Source: Rhodococcus qingshengii (GTDB lineage: Bacteria; Actinomycetota; Actinomycetes; Mycobacteriales; Mycobacteriaceae). Taken from it: a stretch of DNA of 64,000 nucleotides. Made by a program: the position numbers and the translations under genes. The stretch covers positions 1-64,000 of the forward strand of contig NZ_JAJNCL010000005.1 in NCBI RefSeq assembly GCF_021025955.1, given 5' to 3'. A model generated the notes under the pieces. That model was not told the DNA's origin. It saw nothing but the letters and a program-made list of their open reading frames with translations, and searched no databases. Below, in pieces: positions 1 through 8,387 of this stretch (position 1 is the stretch's first letter; the number at the start of each line of letters is the position of its first letter).

Positions 1-208
1 TGGCGATAGCGTACGGGTTCGCAATCTGCGATTCATCCAGGAAAACCCTGAGCCCGCCCCTGATTGAGGCGCACAAGATTGAAAGCGCCGAAGTGTCGAA
101 CATGCCGGGGCACTTCGGCATTCAGTCGCTCAGCTGTCGACTCGTCCTGATCGACCGTCCAAAAGATGATGGCGAGGCTATCGCCCTACCGGTGCCTGAT
201 CGGGGAGA
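1..208. other. Left edge; no gene called with confidence
   Basis: Three short frames are open and none is decisive. On the plus strand one runs from the window edge to a TGA at 65-67 and a second from the edge to a TGA at about 231-233, inside the end of the next gene. On the minus strand a 46-codon stretch (about 198 down to 58) has protein-like composition but sits just after a TAG and has no ATG, so it may be a remnant. Any real gene here would be cut by the edge. Confidence 0.3.
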
Positions 209-1090
209 TCACATTCGTTTCGCGTCGTCGTGATTGCGGACGAACCTCATGAGTCGGGGAACTACCCGATCAGGTATGTGACCCAGGATTCCGTGGCCGG
301 TTCCGGCATAAATCTCCACCTCGGCTTCAGGTTGAAGATCGGCTAACCTCGCGGCCACCTGCTCGGGGTTGGAGACCACCGTCTCAGCACCGGATATTAC
401 GAGCAAGGGAACCGAGATTGACTGCACTTCTGTATCTTTGAGTATCCGCGCCCACCCGATGCCCGGCCTGTAGTTCAGCGCTTCCTTCGCGAGGGCGAAC
501 TCGCGGTCGCCGAGGACGTATCCGGGGGACAGCCAATCGTTGAGCTTGCGAATATTTTTGTCGGTGCGGCGAATACCGGCGCGGATCATCTTCAACAGCA
601 CACGCCACGAGGGCTTGTCGAAGACCCCGCCCGGTTCGATGAGCGTCACACTCGCCAGTCGTTCAGGAGAATGGAGTGCGACGAGAACGGCGTGCCACCC
701 ACCCTGCGAATAGCCGACCAGGTGGACACGATCGATCCCAAGTTCGTTCAATACCTCGCTGATCCACATAGCGAAGTCGGATTCCCCGGTCAATGGAGCG
801 GTCTGCACACTGCGGCCTGCGGTGCCGATCGTGTCCAGTGCATACACAACTCGGTCTCGGCACAGGTCCTCGATGACGATGTGCCATTGCAGACCGTTGG
901 CCCCGAGAGAGTGCACCAGGACGATCGGCGTTTCCGTGCCGGTCCCCGACCTACGGACATGGGTGGTCCCGAACGATGTCGGCACGTCGAGTTGTGCCGA
1001 CGGAACCGGCCAGGTCCCTTCCAGCTCTCGGTAGATGCTCTCGTATGCCTGCTTTGACGCCTCGTTCTTGAATCGTCCGATCTTCGGCAT
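209..1090 (-). CDS. alpha/beta hydrolase
   Basis: This 293-residue protein is a cytoplasmic alpha/beta-hydrolase-fold enzyme of unknown substrate. The oxyanion-hole region reads LVHSLGANG (about 58-66), the nucleophile elbow is GYSQGG, and the catalytic His lies in GTGHG near residue 265. The usual acid position after the sixth strand reads SGAETVV, so a Glu may replace the common Asp. The ATG is preceded by a GAGGGAGG ribosome site. It is divergent from a TetR gene, with repeats between them, which suggests it is that regulator's target. Substrate cannot be told from sequence; an ester or lactone hydrolase, or a C-C hydrolase, are all possible. Confidence 0.85.
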   Translation of the reverse strand: MPKIGRFKNEASKQAYESIYRELEGTWPVPSAQLDVPTSFGTTHVRRSGTGTETPIVLVHSLGANGLQWHIVIEDLCRDRVVYALDTIGTAGRSVQTAPLTGESDFAMWISEVLNELGIDRVHLVGYSQGGWHAVLVALHSPERLASVTLIEPGGVFDKPSWRVLLKMIRAGIRRTDKNIRKLNDWLSPGYVLGDREFALAKEALNYRPGIGWARILKDTEVQSISVPLLVISGAETVVSNPEQVAARLADLQPEAEVEIYAGTGHGILGHIPDRVVPRLMRFVRNHDDAKRM

Positions 1091-1128
1091 GAGCCTCCCT
1101 CTCGCTGCGATTGATTTGATGGTATGAA

Positions 1129-1161
1129 CGTATCACTAATGCGGTACGTGCGTATCATTAA
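1129..1161. promoter_or_regulatory. Direct-repeat candidate operator of the TetR/hydrolase pair
   Basis: CGTATCACTAA (1129-1139) is repeated as CGTATCATTAA (1151-1161), 22 bp apart, which is two helical turns. The pair sits between the divergent hydrolase and TetR genes, where TetR regulators usually bind. Binding is inferred only. Confidence 0.45.
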
Positions 1162-1201
1162 CGAGCCAAAGTCATCCATTCGAAAGGGGAAGGACAGCCA
1201 C

Positions 1202-1846
1202 ATGCCGCGACTGGTCGACCATGAAGTGCGGCAACGGGAGATCACCGATGCGGTGCGGCGAGTGATTGTCGACGGTGGGCTCGCGGCGGTGACGTTTCAG
1301 TCCGTTGCTGCCGAGGCTGGGATTTCGGTGCGTCTCGTGCAGTACTACTTCGGTACGAAGCGGGAGTTCCTCCTCGCGACGCATCAAGCCGTTCGTCAGG
1401 ATGCGGGTGCTCGCCTCATGCAGGAGTTGTCTGTTCTGGGCGCGGAACCGACACCCCGCGAGGTTATTTCAGCGTTCCTTGTCGGCATGCTCCCGCTCGA
1501 TCAGCAACGTCGAGATGAAGCAATTGTTCTCGGCGCCTTTCACGCTGCCGCACTGACCGGACAGGGAATCGCCGCCGAAGAAACTCTCACTGCCCCACGT
1601 GAGTTGACAGCGCTCATTTCCGGCCAGCTTCAACGGGTGGCCAATCGAGACGCGGTCGTGCCGTCAATAGATCCCGACCTCGACGCCGAACTCATTCTGG
1701 CGGCTGTCGCGGGGCTCGCCCAGGGGATGCTTCCCGGCTACGGCACAGCAGAATTGGCGGTCCAGTTGGTTGAGCGCCTCCTGGATCGCATTCTCGGGCC
1801 GACGAAACCTCAGGCCACGAATCAACCCGAAGTCGGCCGCCGTTAG
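1202..1846 (+). CDS. TetR family transcriptional regulator
   Basis: This is a 214-residue TetR-type repressor. The N-terminal helix-turn-helix covers roughly residues 15-60 and contains the typical VQYYFGTKREFL recognition-helix and post-HTH signature. The C-terminal ligand-binding half is not assignable to a known subgroup. I chose ATG 1202 because AAGGGGAAGGA lies just upstream; an upstream in-frame ATG at 1124 would add 26 residues that overlap the likely operator. It is divergent from the hydrolase and 9 bp ahead of a dehydratase pair, so all may form one regulon. The ligand is unknown; an acyl-CoA or aromatic acid would fit the neighbours. Confidence 0.9.
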   Translation: MPRLVDHEVRQREITDAVRRVIVDGGLAAVTFQSVAAEAGISVRLVQYYFGTKREFLLATHQAVRQDAGARLMQELSVLGAEPTPREVISAFLVGMLPLDQQRRDEAIVLGAFHAAALTGQGIAAEETLTAPRELTALISGQLQRVANRDAVVPSIDPDLDAELILAAVAGLAQGMLPGYGTAELAVQLVERLLDRILGPTKPQATNQPEVGRR

Positions 1847-1855
1847 GATTCCGGG

Positions 1856-2305
1856 ATGTCTCCTGTGAACCCAGCGCTCGCCGGCCGGGTGTTTCCCTCG
1901 TCGTCGTACCTTGTCGGGCGCGAGAAGATTCGCGAGTTCGCTCTGGCTGTGCGTTCGAGCAATCCCTTGCACCATGATGTCGGTGTCGCCAGGGAAGCAG
2001 GGTTCGTCGATGTCATCGCGCCGACAACATTCACAACCGTTGTCCAGCAACGAGCGATCATGGCTCTGCTGCGCACGCCGGATACTGGGCTCGATCCAAC
2101 GCGTGTGGTGCATACTTCCGAGAAGATCGAGCATCAGCGTCCGATAGTCGCTGGCGATGACCTGTCTACGACACTGACGATTACAGGGGTGACAGTGCGA
2201 GCAGGCAGTGCGATCCTGTCGACAGTTTCCGAGATTCACGACGCGACCGAGGCTTTGGTCGCGACGGTCACCTCGACCCTGCTGGCGCGAGGAGAAGAGG
2301 CATGA
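1856..2305 (+). CDS. HadA-like MaoC/hot-dog dehydratase subunit
   Basis: This 149-residue hot-dog protein resembles the mycobacterial HadA subunit of the (3R)-hydroxyacyl dehydratase: the N-terminus carries VGREKIREFA followed by a MaoC-N type fold with APTTF. It overlaps the next gene by 4 bp (ATGA), as HadA and HadB partners do. HadA-type subunits lack the hydratase dyad and help bind substrate; the partner carries it. The typical rpmG/secE neighbours of the essential hadABC locus are absent, so this is probably a paralogue for another acyl-thioester. A TAGGAT hexamer (1844-1849), overlapping the TetR stop codon, lies six bases before the ATG, so it may also be transcribed without a leader. 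Confidence 0.75.
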   Translation: MSPVNPALAGRVFPSSSYLVGREKIREFALAVRSSNPLHHDVGVAREAGFVDVIAPTTFTTVVQQRAIMALLRTPDTGLDPTRVVHTSEKIEHQRPIVAGDDLSTTLTITGVTVRAGSAILSTVSEIHDATEALVATVTSTLLARGEEA

Positions 2306-2742
2306 CCATTCCCGCCGTGCCGGTCTTCGAGAACCTCGTCCTCGGTGACATCGTCGCGAAGGTCGATCTGGTCCTCACTCGTGATGACCTAGTTCGCTAC
2401 GCCGGTGCCTCTGGCGACATGAACCCGATCCATTTCAACGACGCAATCGCTACTGCGGCTGGGCTACCGGGAGTTCTGGCGCACGGAATGCTCACCGCCG
2501 GAATTGGTTTGCAAGCCATCGTTGACTGGGTTGGTGACCCGAGCGGTGTGATCTCGTATGAAACTCGCTTTACTCGGCCCGTCGTAGTCGATGCCGTCGA
2601 TGGTGCTGATCTCTCCATCGCTGCGAAGATCGCGCGGATCGACTCCACAACGCGGACTGTGCGTGTCGATGTCACCGTCATGCACAAGGGCCAGACGGTT
2701 CTGGGAAAGACCCAAGCGTACCTCCAGTTCCCGGGCGCCTGA
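2302..2742 (+). CDS. HadB-like MaoC hydratase/dehydratase
   Basis: This is a 146-residue hot-dog enzyme. The hydratase-2 motif is clear: the segment GDMNPIHFND near residues 38-47 supplies the catalytic Asp and His, followed by GLPGVLAHGML. It should hydrate or dehydrate an (R)-3-hydroxyacyl thioester as a heterodimer with the HadA-like protein encoded just upstream, the two genes overlapping by 4 bp. The regulation is probably shared with the TetR gene ahead of the pair. Whether the natural substrate is ACP-linked (fatty or mycolic acid type) or CoA-linked (catabolic) cannot be decided; the adjacent hydrolase and FAD oxidoreductase lean toward catabolism. Confidence 0.8.
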   Translation: MTIPAVPVFENLVLGDIVAKVDLVLTRDDLVRYAGASGDMNPIHFNDAIATAAGLPGVLAHGMLTAGIGLQAIVDWVGDPSGVISYETRFTRPVVVDAVDGADLSIAAKIARIDSTTRTVRVDVTVMHKGQTVLGKTQAYLQFPGA

Positions 2743-2818
2743 CAGGATTGCGGGCTGTCACTGGTCACATCGGGACCTACGCATCCGGGCGGGAGATCAA
2801 CTGCATTGTGGCGCAGCG

Positions 2819-3067
2819 CTACCGGAAAGACGCCAACAGCTCGTCCGACGCTTGCATCGGTGCGTATCCGTCGGCGATGACTCGCCGACAGCCGTCGAGC
2901 TCGACGGTGAGCAATCGTTCCTCGGTCGTAGGACGGTCCACGTAGATCGTCGACGCCGCCTCGGTGGCCACCGCGTCACAGTCGGGAGCGGGTGGAAGTC
3001 CGTCGAAGGTTTCCGTCGTAGACGATGTGCCCGATGTGCGTCGAGCGGGAATGAGCCTAGTCCTCCG
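2819..3067 (-). pseudogene. Possible decayed or non-ATG minus-strand ORF in the 2743-3134 gap
   Basis: The 390-bp gap between the dehydratase and the FAD oxidoreductase holds a minus-strand frame of 82 codons ending in TAG at 2819-2821. Its last 50 or so residues look like real protein (for example STIYVDRPTTEERLL and VELDGCRRVIADGYAP), yet it has no ATG and opens right after a stop at 3068-3070. A GTG inside would give about 50 residues. It may be a small gene with an unusual start or a 5'-truncated remnant. I do not recognise the family. Confidence 0.3.
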
Positions 3068-3134
3068 CTAACGCCGACGTCCTTGCATCCAAATTGAGTG
3101 GATCCAGGGTACGGCTCGTAGATATGGTCCACTG

Positions 3135-4196
3135 GTGACGGAACCAAATGGTCGAAACGACGGTCCGATCCTGGTGATTGGTGCCGGCGTCGTCGGCGCG
3201 TCGATCGCGTATCACCTGGCGCGCATTGGTCTCCGAGTCACCGTGCTGGAGCACGGCTCGGTTGCAGGAGGGGTGACCGGCAACTCCTTTGCCTGGGTCG
3301 GCCTCTCGAAGAGTGCCGCAGAAACTTACTCAGATCCGTTCCGGCAAGGCGCCGCAGTCGAATTCGACCGCCTGGAGCGCGAACTCGTCGAGCCATTCGG
3401 TCTGCGTCGCGGAGGCGCGATCACGTGGGAGGGGACGGAAGCGGAGACTCGAGTGTTCGTAGATGCTCATCGAGCACTCGGCCATCCCGTCGACCTCATC
3501 GGTAAAGAGGAGATCCTTGCTCGTGAGCCGGGATTGCGGACAGCCCCCTCGGTAGCAGCGTACGCACCCGATGACGGTGCAGTTGACCCGGTTGCGTTCG
3601 CTCGATCGCTCCTGCGAGGTGCCGAAGCATACGGTGCCACAGTGTATTCCGATGTCAGTGTGCTCTCGATGCTCGCGGAGGGCATGAGAGTGTGCGGTGT
3701 AATGACTGCCGACGGTCCCGTCTACGGGTCGGCCACCGTGCTCGCTGCTGGTACCGCGATCCCCGAGCTCGCGGCGTCGGCGGGAGTCGACGTCGAGGTC
3801 GACGCCTCGCCGTGTTGCCTCATCAGATTCTCGACGCCCCACCCATTGGTGAACGGAATCCTCTCCACTCCGGACTTCGAGATCCGGCAATTGGGCGACA
3901 CGACACTGATTGCGGCTGAAGATGTTCCGTTCGGGTTCTCCGGAGATGCTCGCGAGCTGGCCGAGCCGACGCTGCAGGCGGTCAGCAGTCAGCTCGTGGG
4001 TGGTGAACACGTGGAACTGATCGAGGCGGTAATCGCTGACCGTCCCATTCCGCGTGGTGGCCGCCCGCTGCTGGGCTTCGCCGAAGGCGTGTCGGGGCTC
4101 TATCTGGCCGCGGCGCATCCGGCAATCATTCTGGCCGGGGCAATTGGGGCCCACGTGGCCGGGGACTTCGCCCGAGCGTCAAGCCGGGACTGTTAG
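3135..4196 (+). CDS. FAD-dependent oxidoreductase (DAO family)
   Basis: This 353-residue flavoprotein belongs to the D-amino-acid/glycine oxidase fold family. The N-terminal Rossmann motif reads VIGAGVVGASIAYHLA (about 14-29) followed by the acidic VLEHGS end of the second strand. The C-terminal half has the family's second FAD contact, PRGGRPLLGF and YLAAAHPAI. It probably oxidises an amine or amino acid, passing electrons to O2 or another acceptor; the substrate is not evident. The GTG start lies six bases after TATGGT (3123-3128), so the mRNA is likely leaderless. A short inverted repeat follows at 4253-4276. Confidence 0.85.
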   Translation: MTEPNGRNDGPILVIGAGVVGASIAYHLARIGLRVTVLEHGSVAGGVTGNSFAWVGLSKSAAETYSDPFRQGAAVEFDRLERELVEPFGLRRGGAITWEGTEAETRVFVDAHRALGHPVDLIGKEEILAREPGLRTAPSVAAYAPDDGAVDPVAFARSLLRGAEAYGATVYSDVSVLSMLAEGMRVCGVMTADGPVYGSATVLAAGTAIPELAASAGVDVEVDASPCCLIRFSTPHPLVNGILSTPDFEIRQLGDTTLIAAEDVPFGFSGDARELAEPTLQAVSSQLVGGEHVELIEAVIADRPIPRGGRPLLGFAEGVSGLYLAAAHPAIILAGAIGAHVAGDFARASSRDC

Positions 4197-4252
4197 ACGA
4201 CATGCTGGGAGCCTGATTCGACAAGGTCGAGCCGATATTGCCGTCCCTAGTT

Positions 4253-4276
4253 CTCTCTAGGACACGCGCTAGAGAG
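4253..4276. repeat. 8-bp perfect inverted repeat upstream of the AAA ATPase
   Basis: CTCTCTAG (4253-4260) and CTAGAGAG (4269-4276) are exact reverse complements around an 8-base loop. There is no T run on the plus strand after it. It could be a weak terminator of the FAD gene or an operator of the ATPase gene that starts 33 bp later. Confidence 0.5.
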
Positions 4277-4308
4277 CGGGATATTCGTCTACTCTGCTTG
4301 TACCGTCG

Positions 4309-5502
4309 ATGGGCATGGACCCCGTGCGCAATCCGTATGCCCCCGGTGCCGGTCAACGCCCGCCGGAACTCGCCGGGCGCGACAAGCAGATCGATGCTTT
4401 CGACGTCGTGCTCGAGCGGATTGCACGTGGCCGCCCGGAACGAAGTGTTGTCCTCACCGGATTGCGTGGCGTCGGCAAGACCGTCCTGCTCAATCAGTTG
4501 CGTTCGGCCGCGATCTCCCGCAGCTGGGGGACCGGAAAGATCGAGGCGCGCCCCGACCAGGATTTACGACGCCCACTCTCGTCGGCGCTGCACATGGCAG
4601 TCCGCGAGATCGCGGTCTCCCATCGCGATCCGGAGCGAGTCGAGCAGTTCCTCGGAGTCCTCAAATCGTTTGCCCTACGCGCCACCGCGGACAAGGGAAT
4701 GCGCGAGCGTTGGCAGCCAGGCATCGACGCACCCGCGATCAAAGGTCGGGCAGACAGCGGCGACATCGAGATCGACCTGGTCGAGTTGCTGCTCGACGCG
4801 TCGTCTCTGGCCAGGGATGTCGGCGTCGGGATCGCAATCTTCATCGACGAGATGCAGGACCTCGGTGCCGCGGATGTCTCGGCGATCTGCGGGGCCTGCC
4901 ACGAGTTGAGTCAGGACGCGGCACCGTTGATCGTCGGCGGGGCGGGGCTTCCGCATCTGCCTGCCGTGCTATCGGCGTCGAAAAGCTACTCGGAGCGCCT
5001 GTTCAGCTACCACCGGATCGACCGGCTCGAGCGTGAAGCTGCAGATCAGGCCCTGATTGCACCTGCCGAGCGTGAGGACGTCGAGTTCACCGAATCCGCG
5101 CTCGACGCTCTGTACGAAGCGGCCGACGGGTATCCGTACTTCGTCCAGGCCTACGGAAAAGCCACGTGGGATGTGGCGGCCTCGAGTCCGATCACGGCAG
5201 AAGACGTGCGCGTCGGCGCACCAACCGCGGAGGAAGAACTCGCTGTCGGTTTCTTCGGATCACGGTACGAGCGAGCAACGCCCGCGGAGCGCGAGTACAT
5301 GCGAGCCATGGCCGATCTCGCCGGAGACGACGGACCTGTCGCGACCGCGAAGATCGCCGTCGAGCTCGGCCGTAAGCCGGCTTCGCTGTCGCCGGCACGG
5401 GACGGACTGATCAAGAAGGGCCTCATCTACTCGGCCGAACGGGGGTCCATCGGATTCACAGTCCCGCACTTCGGCCGATACCTGCGCGGACAAGCGGAGT
5501 GA
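4309..5502 (+). CDS. AAA-type ATPase with C-terminal winged-helix region
   Basis: This 397-residue protein has an N-terminal P-loop ATPase domain of the archaeal-ATPase/Orc-like class: Walker A is GLRGVGKT (about 51-58), Walker B is the hydrophobic strand ending in FIDEMQDL near residue 180, and an arginine-rich lid follows. The last 100 residues look like a winged helix (AVELGRKPASLSPARDGLIKKGLI). No membrane segment or protease domain is seen. The stop overlaps the start of an M50B-type membrane protease gene (GTGA), so both proteins are made together; a role as a regulatory or substrate-feeding ATPase for the protease, or as a STAND-like switch, is inference. Length suits the small one-domain members of this class. 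Confidence 0.85.
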   Translation: MGMDPVRNPYAPGAGQRPPELAGRDKQIDAFDVVLERIARGRPERSVVLTGLRGVGKTVLLNQLRSAAISRSWGTGKIEARPDQDLRRPLSSALHMAVREIAVSHRDPERVEQFLGVLKSFALRATADKGMRERWQPGIDAPAIKGRADSGDIEIDLVELLLDASSLARDVGVGIAIFIDEMQDLGAADVSAICGACHELSQDAAPLIVGGAGLPHLPAVLSASKSYSERLFSYHRIDRLEREAADQALIAPAEREDVEFTESALDALYEAADGYPYFVQAYGKATWDVAASSPITAEDVRVGAPTAEEELAVGFFGSRYERATPAEREYMRAMADLAGDDGPVATAKIAVELGRKPASLSPARDGLIKKGLIYSAERGSIGFTVPHFGRYLRGQAE

Positions 5503-6218
5503 ACGCCCTCGAAACCGCGTGGGATCGGGTGGCGGCCGTCAGCCCCAATCCGCCGGCGTGGGTAGTTCAGCTGGCCGCGTTGATTGCCGTGATCATCGTT
5601 CTCGAGCCGCACCTGTGGCGGATCGCACGCAACGTCGTCACCATCGCACACGAGGGTGCTCATCTGATCGTCGCAGTCCTGGTCGGTCGACGGTTGAAAG
5701 GCCTTCGCCTGCATTCGGATACGTCGGGTGTTGCGATTTCGTCCGGCAAGCCGACCGGCTTCGGCGTCATCCTGATGACGTTCGCGGGGTACGTCGGGCC
5801 GTCGATTCTCGGCCTCGGTGCGGCCGGTCTGTTGGGTGCGCAGCGTGCGGTCTCGGTGCTGTGGATCGGTGTGTTCGTGATCGCGGTCATGATGGTCCTG
5901 ATCCGAAACCTCTACGGAATCTTCTCACTTGCCGTCGTGGGAGCAGTGTTGTTCGGGCTCGTCTGGTGGGGGACCCAGGAGCAGCAAGTGGCCGCAGCGT
6001 ACTTCCTGACGCTCTTCCTCCTCTTTGCCGGACCACGCCCCGTCGTGGAACTTCAACGGCAGCGGATGCGACGAGGTGGGGCACCGGACTCGGACGCAGA
6101 CCAATTGGCCAGGCTCTCACCGATACCCGCGATCGTCTGGGTCGGTTTGTTCCTGCTCGTGAACGTCGCGGTGCTGGTGCTCGGCGGATGGTGGATCCTG
6201 CGTCCGGTGGGTGGCTGA
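5499..6218 (+). CDS. M50B-like membrane metallopeptidase
   Basis: This 239-residue integral membrane protein shows the zinc-binding HEGAH motif (His51, Glu52, His55) after a first hydrophobic helix, then the AGYVGPS segment typical of the Peptidase_M50B-like family, and four or five more hydrophobic helices ending in a Trp-rich one. The classic NPxPxxxLDGG second motif of site-2 proteases is not obvious, so the third metal ligand is uncertain. It is probably a site-2-type intramembrane protease or a non-proteolytic relative. Its GTG start overlaps the ATPase stop codon, indicating translational coupling, and a strong hairpin closes the operon at 6224-6256. Confidence 0.8.
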   Translation: MNALETAWDRVAAVSPNPPAWVVQLAALIAVIIVLEPHLWRIARNVVTIAHEGAHLIVAVLVGRRLKGLRLHSDTSGVAISSGKPTGFGVILMTFAGYVGPSILGLGAAGLLGAQRAVSVLWIGVFVIAVMMVLIRNLYGIFSLAVVGAVLFGLVWWGTQEQQVAAAYFLTLFLLFAGPRPVVELQRQRMRRGGAPDSDADQLARLSPIPAIVWVGLFLLVNVAVLVLGGWWILRPVGG

Positions 6219-6223
6219 TCGCC

Positions 6224-6256
6224 TTGATCCGTTGTCCCGTCAGGACAACGGATCAA
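6224..6256 (+). terminator. 14-bp perfect hairpin after the ATPase-M50 operon
   Basis: TTGATCCGTTGTCC (6224-6237) pairs exactly with 6243-6256 around the 5-base loop CGTCA. It begins six bases after the protease stop codon. The T run after it is poor, as is common in actinobacteria. Confidence 0.75.
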
Positions 6257-6391
6257 TGATTCTTGATGCTCCGCGGACGTAGTCATCGCGGTAAGGCGCT
6301 CATATCGTGGAAGGCGACGAGTGGTCGTGTCGGGACTTCCCTCGGCCACATCCGCAGCGACGAAGACCGTCGACGATGACAAGGATTCGTT

Positions 6392-7228
6392 TTGGACGAC
6401 AAGAACTTCCGCGGACGAACCGCGATTATGTCCGGGGGAAGCCGTGGTATCGGACTTGCCATCGCCCGTGCGCTAGCGCGTCGCGGCGGAAACATCGTGT
6501 TGCTCGCCAAGACCGATACGCCAGATCCCAGGCTGCCCGGGACAATCCACACCGCTGTCGACGAGTTGAACGAACTCGAGGGTCATGCCGTTCCCATAGT
6601 TGGTGACGTGAGGAACGACGACGACATCGCGCGGGCCGTGGCAGCCGCGGTAGAGCACTTCGGTGGCATCGACATCGTGGTCAACAATGCGAGCGTCCTC
6701 GACATCGCGAAAAGCGAAGACCTATCGATGAAGCGATTCGATCTGATGCAGCAGGTCAACGTCCGTGGCACCTTCGCGCTCACCCGCGCGTGCCTTCCGC
6801 AGCTTCGGGTTTCGGCCAACGCGCACGTATTGACGCTGTCGCCGCCGCTCAACTTTTCGCCGCACTGGTTGGGTGCTCATCCGGGCTACATGCTGGCCAA
6901 GTACGGAATGACATTGGCGGCCTTGGGTATCGCCGCGGAGTATTCAGGTACACCGATTTCGAGCAATTGCTTGTGGCCGGAGACCATGATCGCCACTGCC
7001 GCTGTCGGAAATCTGCTCGGGGGAGACGACAGTATCGATCACTCGCGTTCACCCGAGATCATGGCCGATGCGGCGATCGAGATTCTCGGGCGTCCAGCCG
7101 GCACGGATACCGGTCGCACAGTGCTCGACGTCGAGATCTTGCGTGAGGCGGGGATCTCGGATTTCTCGCAGTACGGCGGTCAGTCACCGTTGGAGATCGA
7201 CATCTTCGTCGATACTCCAGCCCCCTGA
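6392..7228 (+). CDS. SDR family oxidoreductase (HSDL2-like)
   Basis: This 278-residue short-chain dehydrogenase has SGGSRGIG for cofactor binding (about 14-21), NNAS near residue 98 and a YMLAK active-site Tyr-Lys pair. The SPPLNF and YMLAKYGM segments and the overall length match the HSDL2-like SDRs, which act on fatty or steroid-like substrates in other organisms; the substrate here is unknown. The start appears to be TTG at 6392, 8 bp after an AAGGA site; no in-frame ATG fits before the Rossmann motif. It converges on gpsA, with a long two-way hairpin between them. Confidence 0.85.
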   Translation: MDDKNFRGRTAIMSGGSRGIGLAIARALARRGGNIVLLAKTDTPDPRLPGTIHTAVDELNELEGHAVPIVGDVRNDDDIARAVAAAVEHFGGIDIVVNNASVLDIAKSEDLSMKRFDLMQQVNVRGTFALTRACLPQLRVSANAHVLTLSPPLNFSPHWLGAHPGYMLAKYGMTLAALGIAAEYSGTPISSNCLWPETMIATAAVGNLLGGDDSIDHSRSPEIMADAAIEILGRPAGTDTGRTVLDVEILREAGISDFSQYGGQSPLEIDIFVDTPAP

Positions 7229-7237
7229 TCTCGGACG

Positions 7238-7277
7238 ATCTACAGGTATCTAGCTAAATCGCTAGATACCTGTAGAT
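7238..7277. terminator. 17-bp perfect bidirectional hairpin between SDR and gpsA
   Basis: Bases 7238-7254 and 7261-7277 are exact reverse complements with a 6-base loop. The hairpin lies between the convergent SDR and gpsA genes, so it should end transcripts from both sides. Confidence 0.85.
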
Positions 7278-7282
7278 ATTCC

Positions 7283-8290
7283 TCACGCCACCTCGTGCTC
7301 GCCGCCGGGGGCCACTTTCTGAAGACCGCGATATGCGTCGCTGGCACTTTGTCGGCCACCGATGACGGCCTCGACCTCCGCGGCAATCGGCATGTCGACG
7401 CCGTATTCGCGGGCCAGATCCATGACGGTGGGGGCGGTCTTGACGCCCTCGGCGACCTGGCCGAGTTTGGCGACTGCCTCCTCGACGGTCAGGCCCTGTG
7501 CCAGAGCCTCACCGACGCGACGGTTCCGAGAAGTCGGAGCCATGCAGGTGGCAATCAGATCGCCGACGCCCGTCAGGCCGGCAAAGGTGCGCGGGTTGGC
7601 GCCCATCGCTTCGCCGAGTCGGGTCATTTCGGCGAGGCCGCGAGCGAGCACCATCGCGCGGGTGTTGTCACCGACTCCCAAACCGTCGGCCATACCCGAG
7701 GCGATGGCAACGATGTTCTTGAGGATTCCGCCGAGTTCGCAGCCGAGCACGTCGGTGTTGCGGTAAACCCGGAAGACGGACGACGCGAACAGCGGTTGCA
7801 GCGCGGCGGCGACGCGGTCGTCCTGGGTAGCCACGACCGATGCCGCCGCCATGCCGTCGACGATCTCTTTGGCGATGTTGGGGCCCGCGAGTAGTCCGAC
7901 GGGATGGCCGGGCAGGCACTCGGCGATCACTTCGGTGGGACGCTGCCGGGTGCCGGGCTCGAGGCCCTTGGACAGTGACAGCACCGGGACCCACGCCCGA
8001 ACTTCGTTGGCGATCTCGGCGAGCGTGGAGCGAACGGCGTGCGACGGCACCCCGCACACGAGTACGTCCGCTTCGCGAGCGGCTTCGACCAGATCCGAGG
8101 TTGCCTTGAGCCCCTTGGGAAGTTTGCGCTCACCAAGGTATTTGGAGTTGGTCCGTTGCGAATTGATCTCGTCGGCCGCTTCGGAATTGCGTGCCCACAA
8201 CAGGGTTGGGGTGTTGCGGGCAGCGAGGCCGGCCACCGTGGTTCCCCACGATCCGGCGCCGAGGACGACGACGCGTACCGGGCGGGCCAT
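7283..8290 (-). CDS. gpsA: Glycerol-3-phosphate dehydrogenase [NAD(P)+]
   Basis: GpsA reduces dihydroxyacetone phosphate to sn-glycerol 3-phosphate for phospholipid synthesis in the cytoplasm. The 335-residue length is normal. The N-terminal [12 protein letters not shown] (about 9-20) binds the nucleotide; the catalytic lysine lies in [17 protein letters not shown]; the substrate site follows in GDNTRA and [10 protein letters not shown]. It is transcribed on the minus strand downstream of a GntR regulator gene, with 97 bp between them, and its own end is guarded by the two-way hairpin at 7238-7277. Rhodococci often have a second gpsA near ddl/thiL, so this may be one of two copies. Confidence 0.95.
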   Translation of the reverse strand: MARPVRVVVLGAGSWGTTVAGLAARNTPTLLWARNSEAADEINSQRTNSKYLGERKLPKGLKATSDLVEAAREADVLVCGVPSHAVRSTLAEIANEVRAWVPVLSLSKGLEPGTRQRPTEVIAECLPGHPVGLLAGPNIAKEIVDGMAAASVVATQDDRVAAALQPLFASSVFRVYRNTDVLGCELGGILKNIVAIASGMADGLGVGDNTRAMVLARGLAEMTRLGEAMGANPRTFAGLTGVGDLIATCMAPTSRNRRVGEALAQGLTVEEAVAKLGQVAEGVKTAPTVMDLAREYGVDMPIAAEVEAVIGGRQSASDAYRGLQKVAPGGEHEVA

Positions 8291-8387
8291 CAGAGTGCGC
8301 TGTTCTGGGTAGCGAGTGCTGTCATGGCGCCCAGCGTTCCACTCGCGGAGCAGTTGCGGGCCAATTCCGCCGAGTCTGTGGCTCGAC

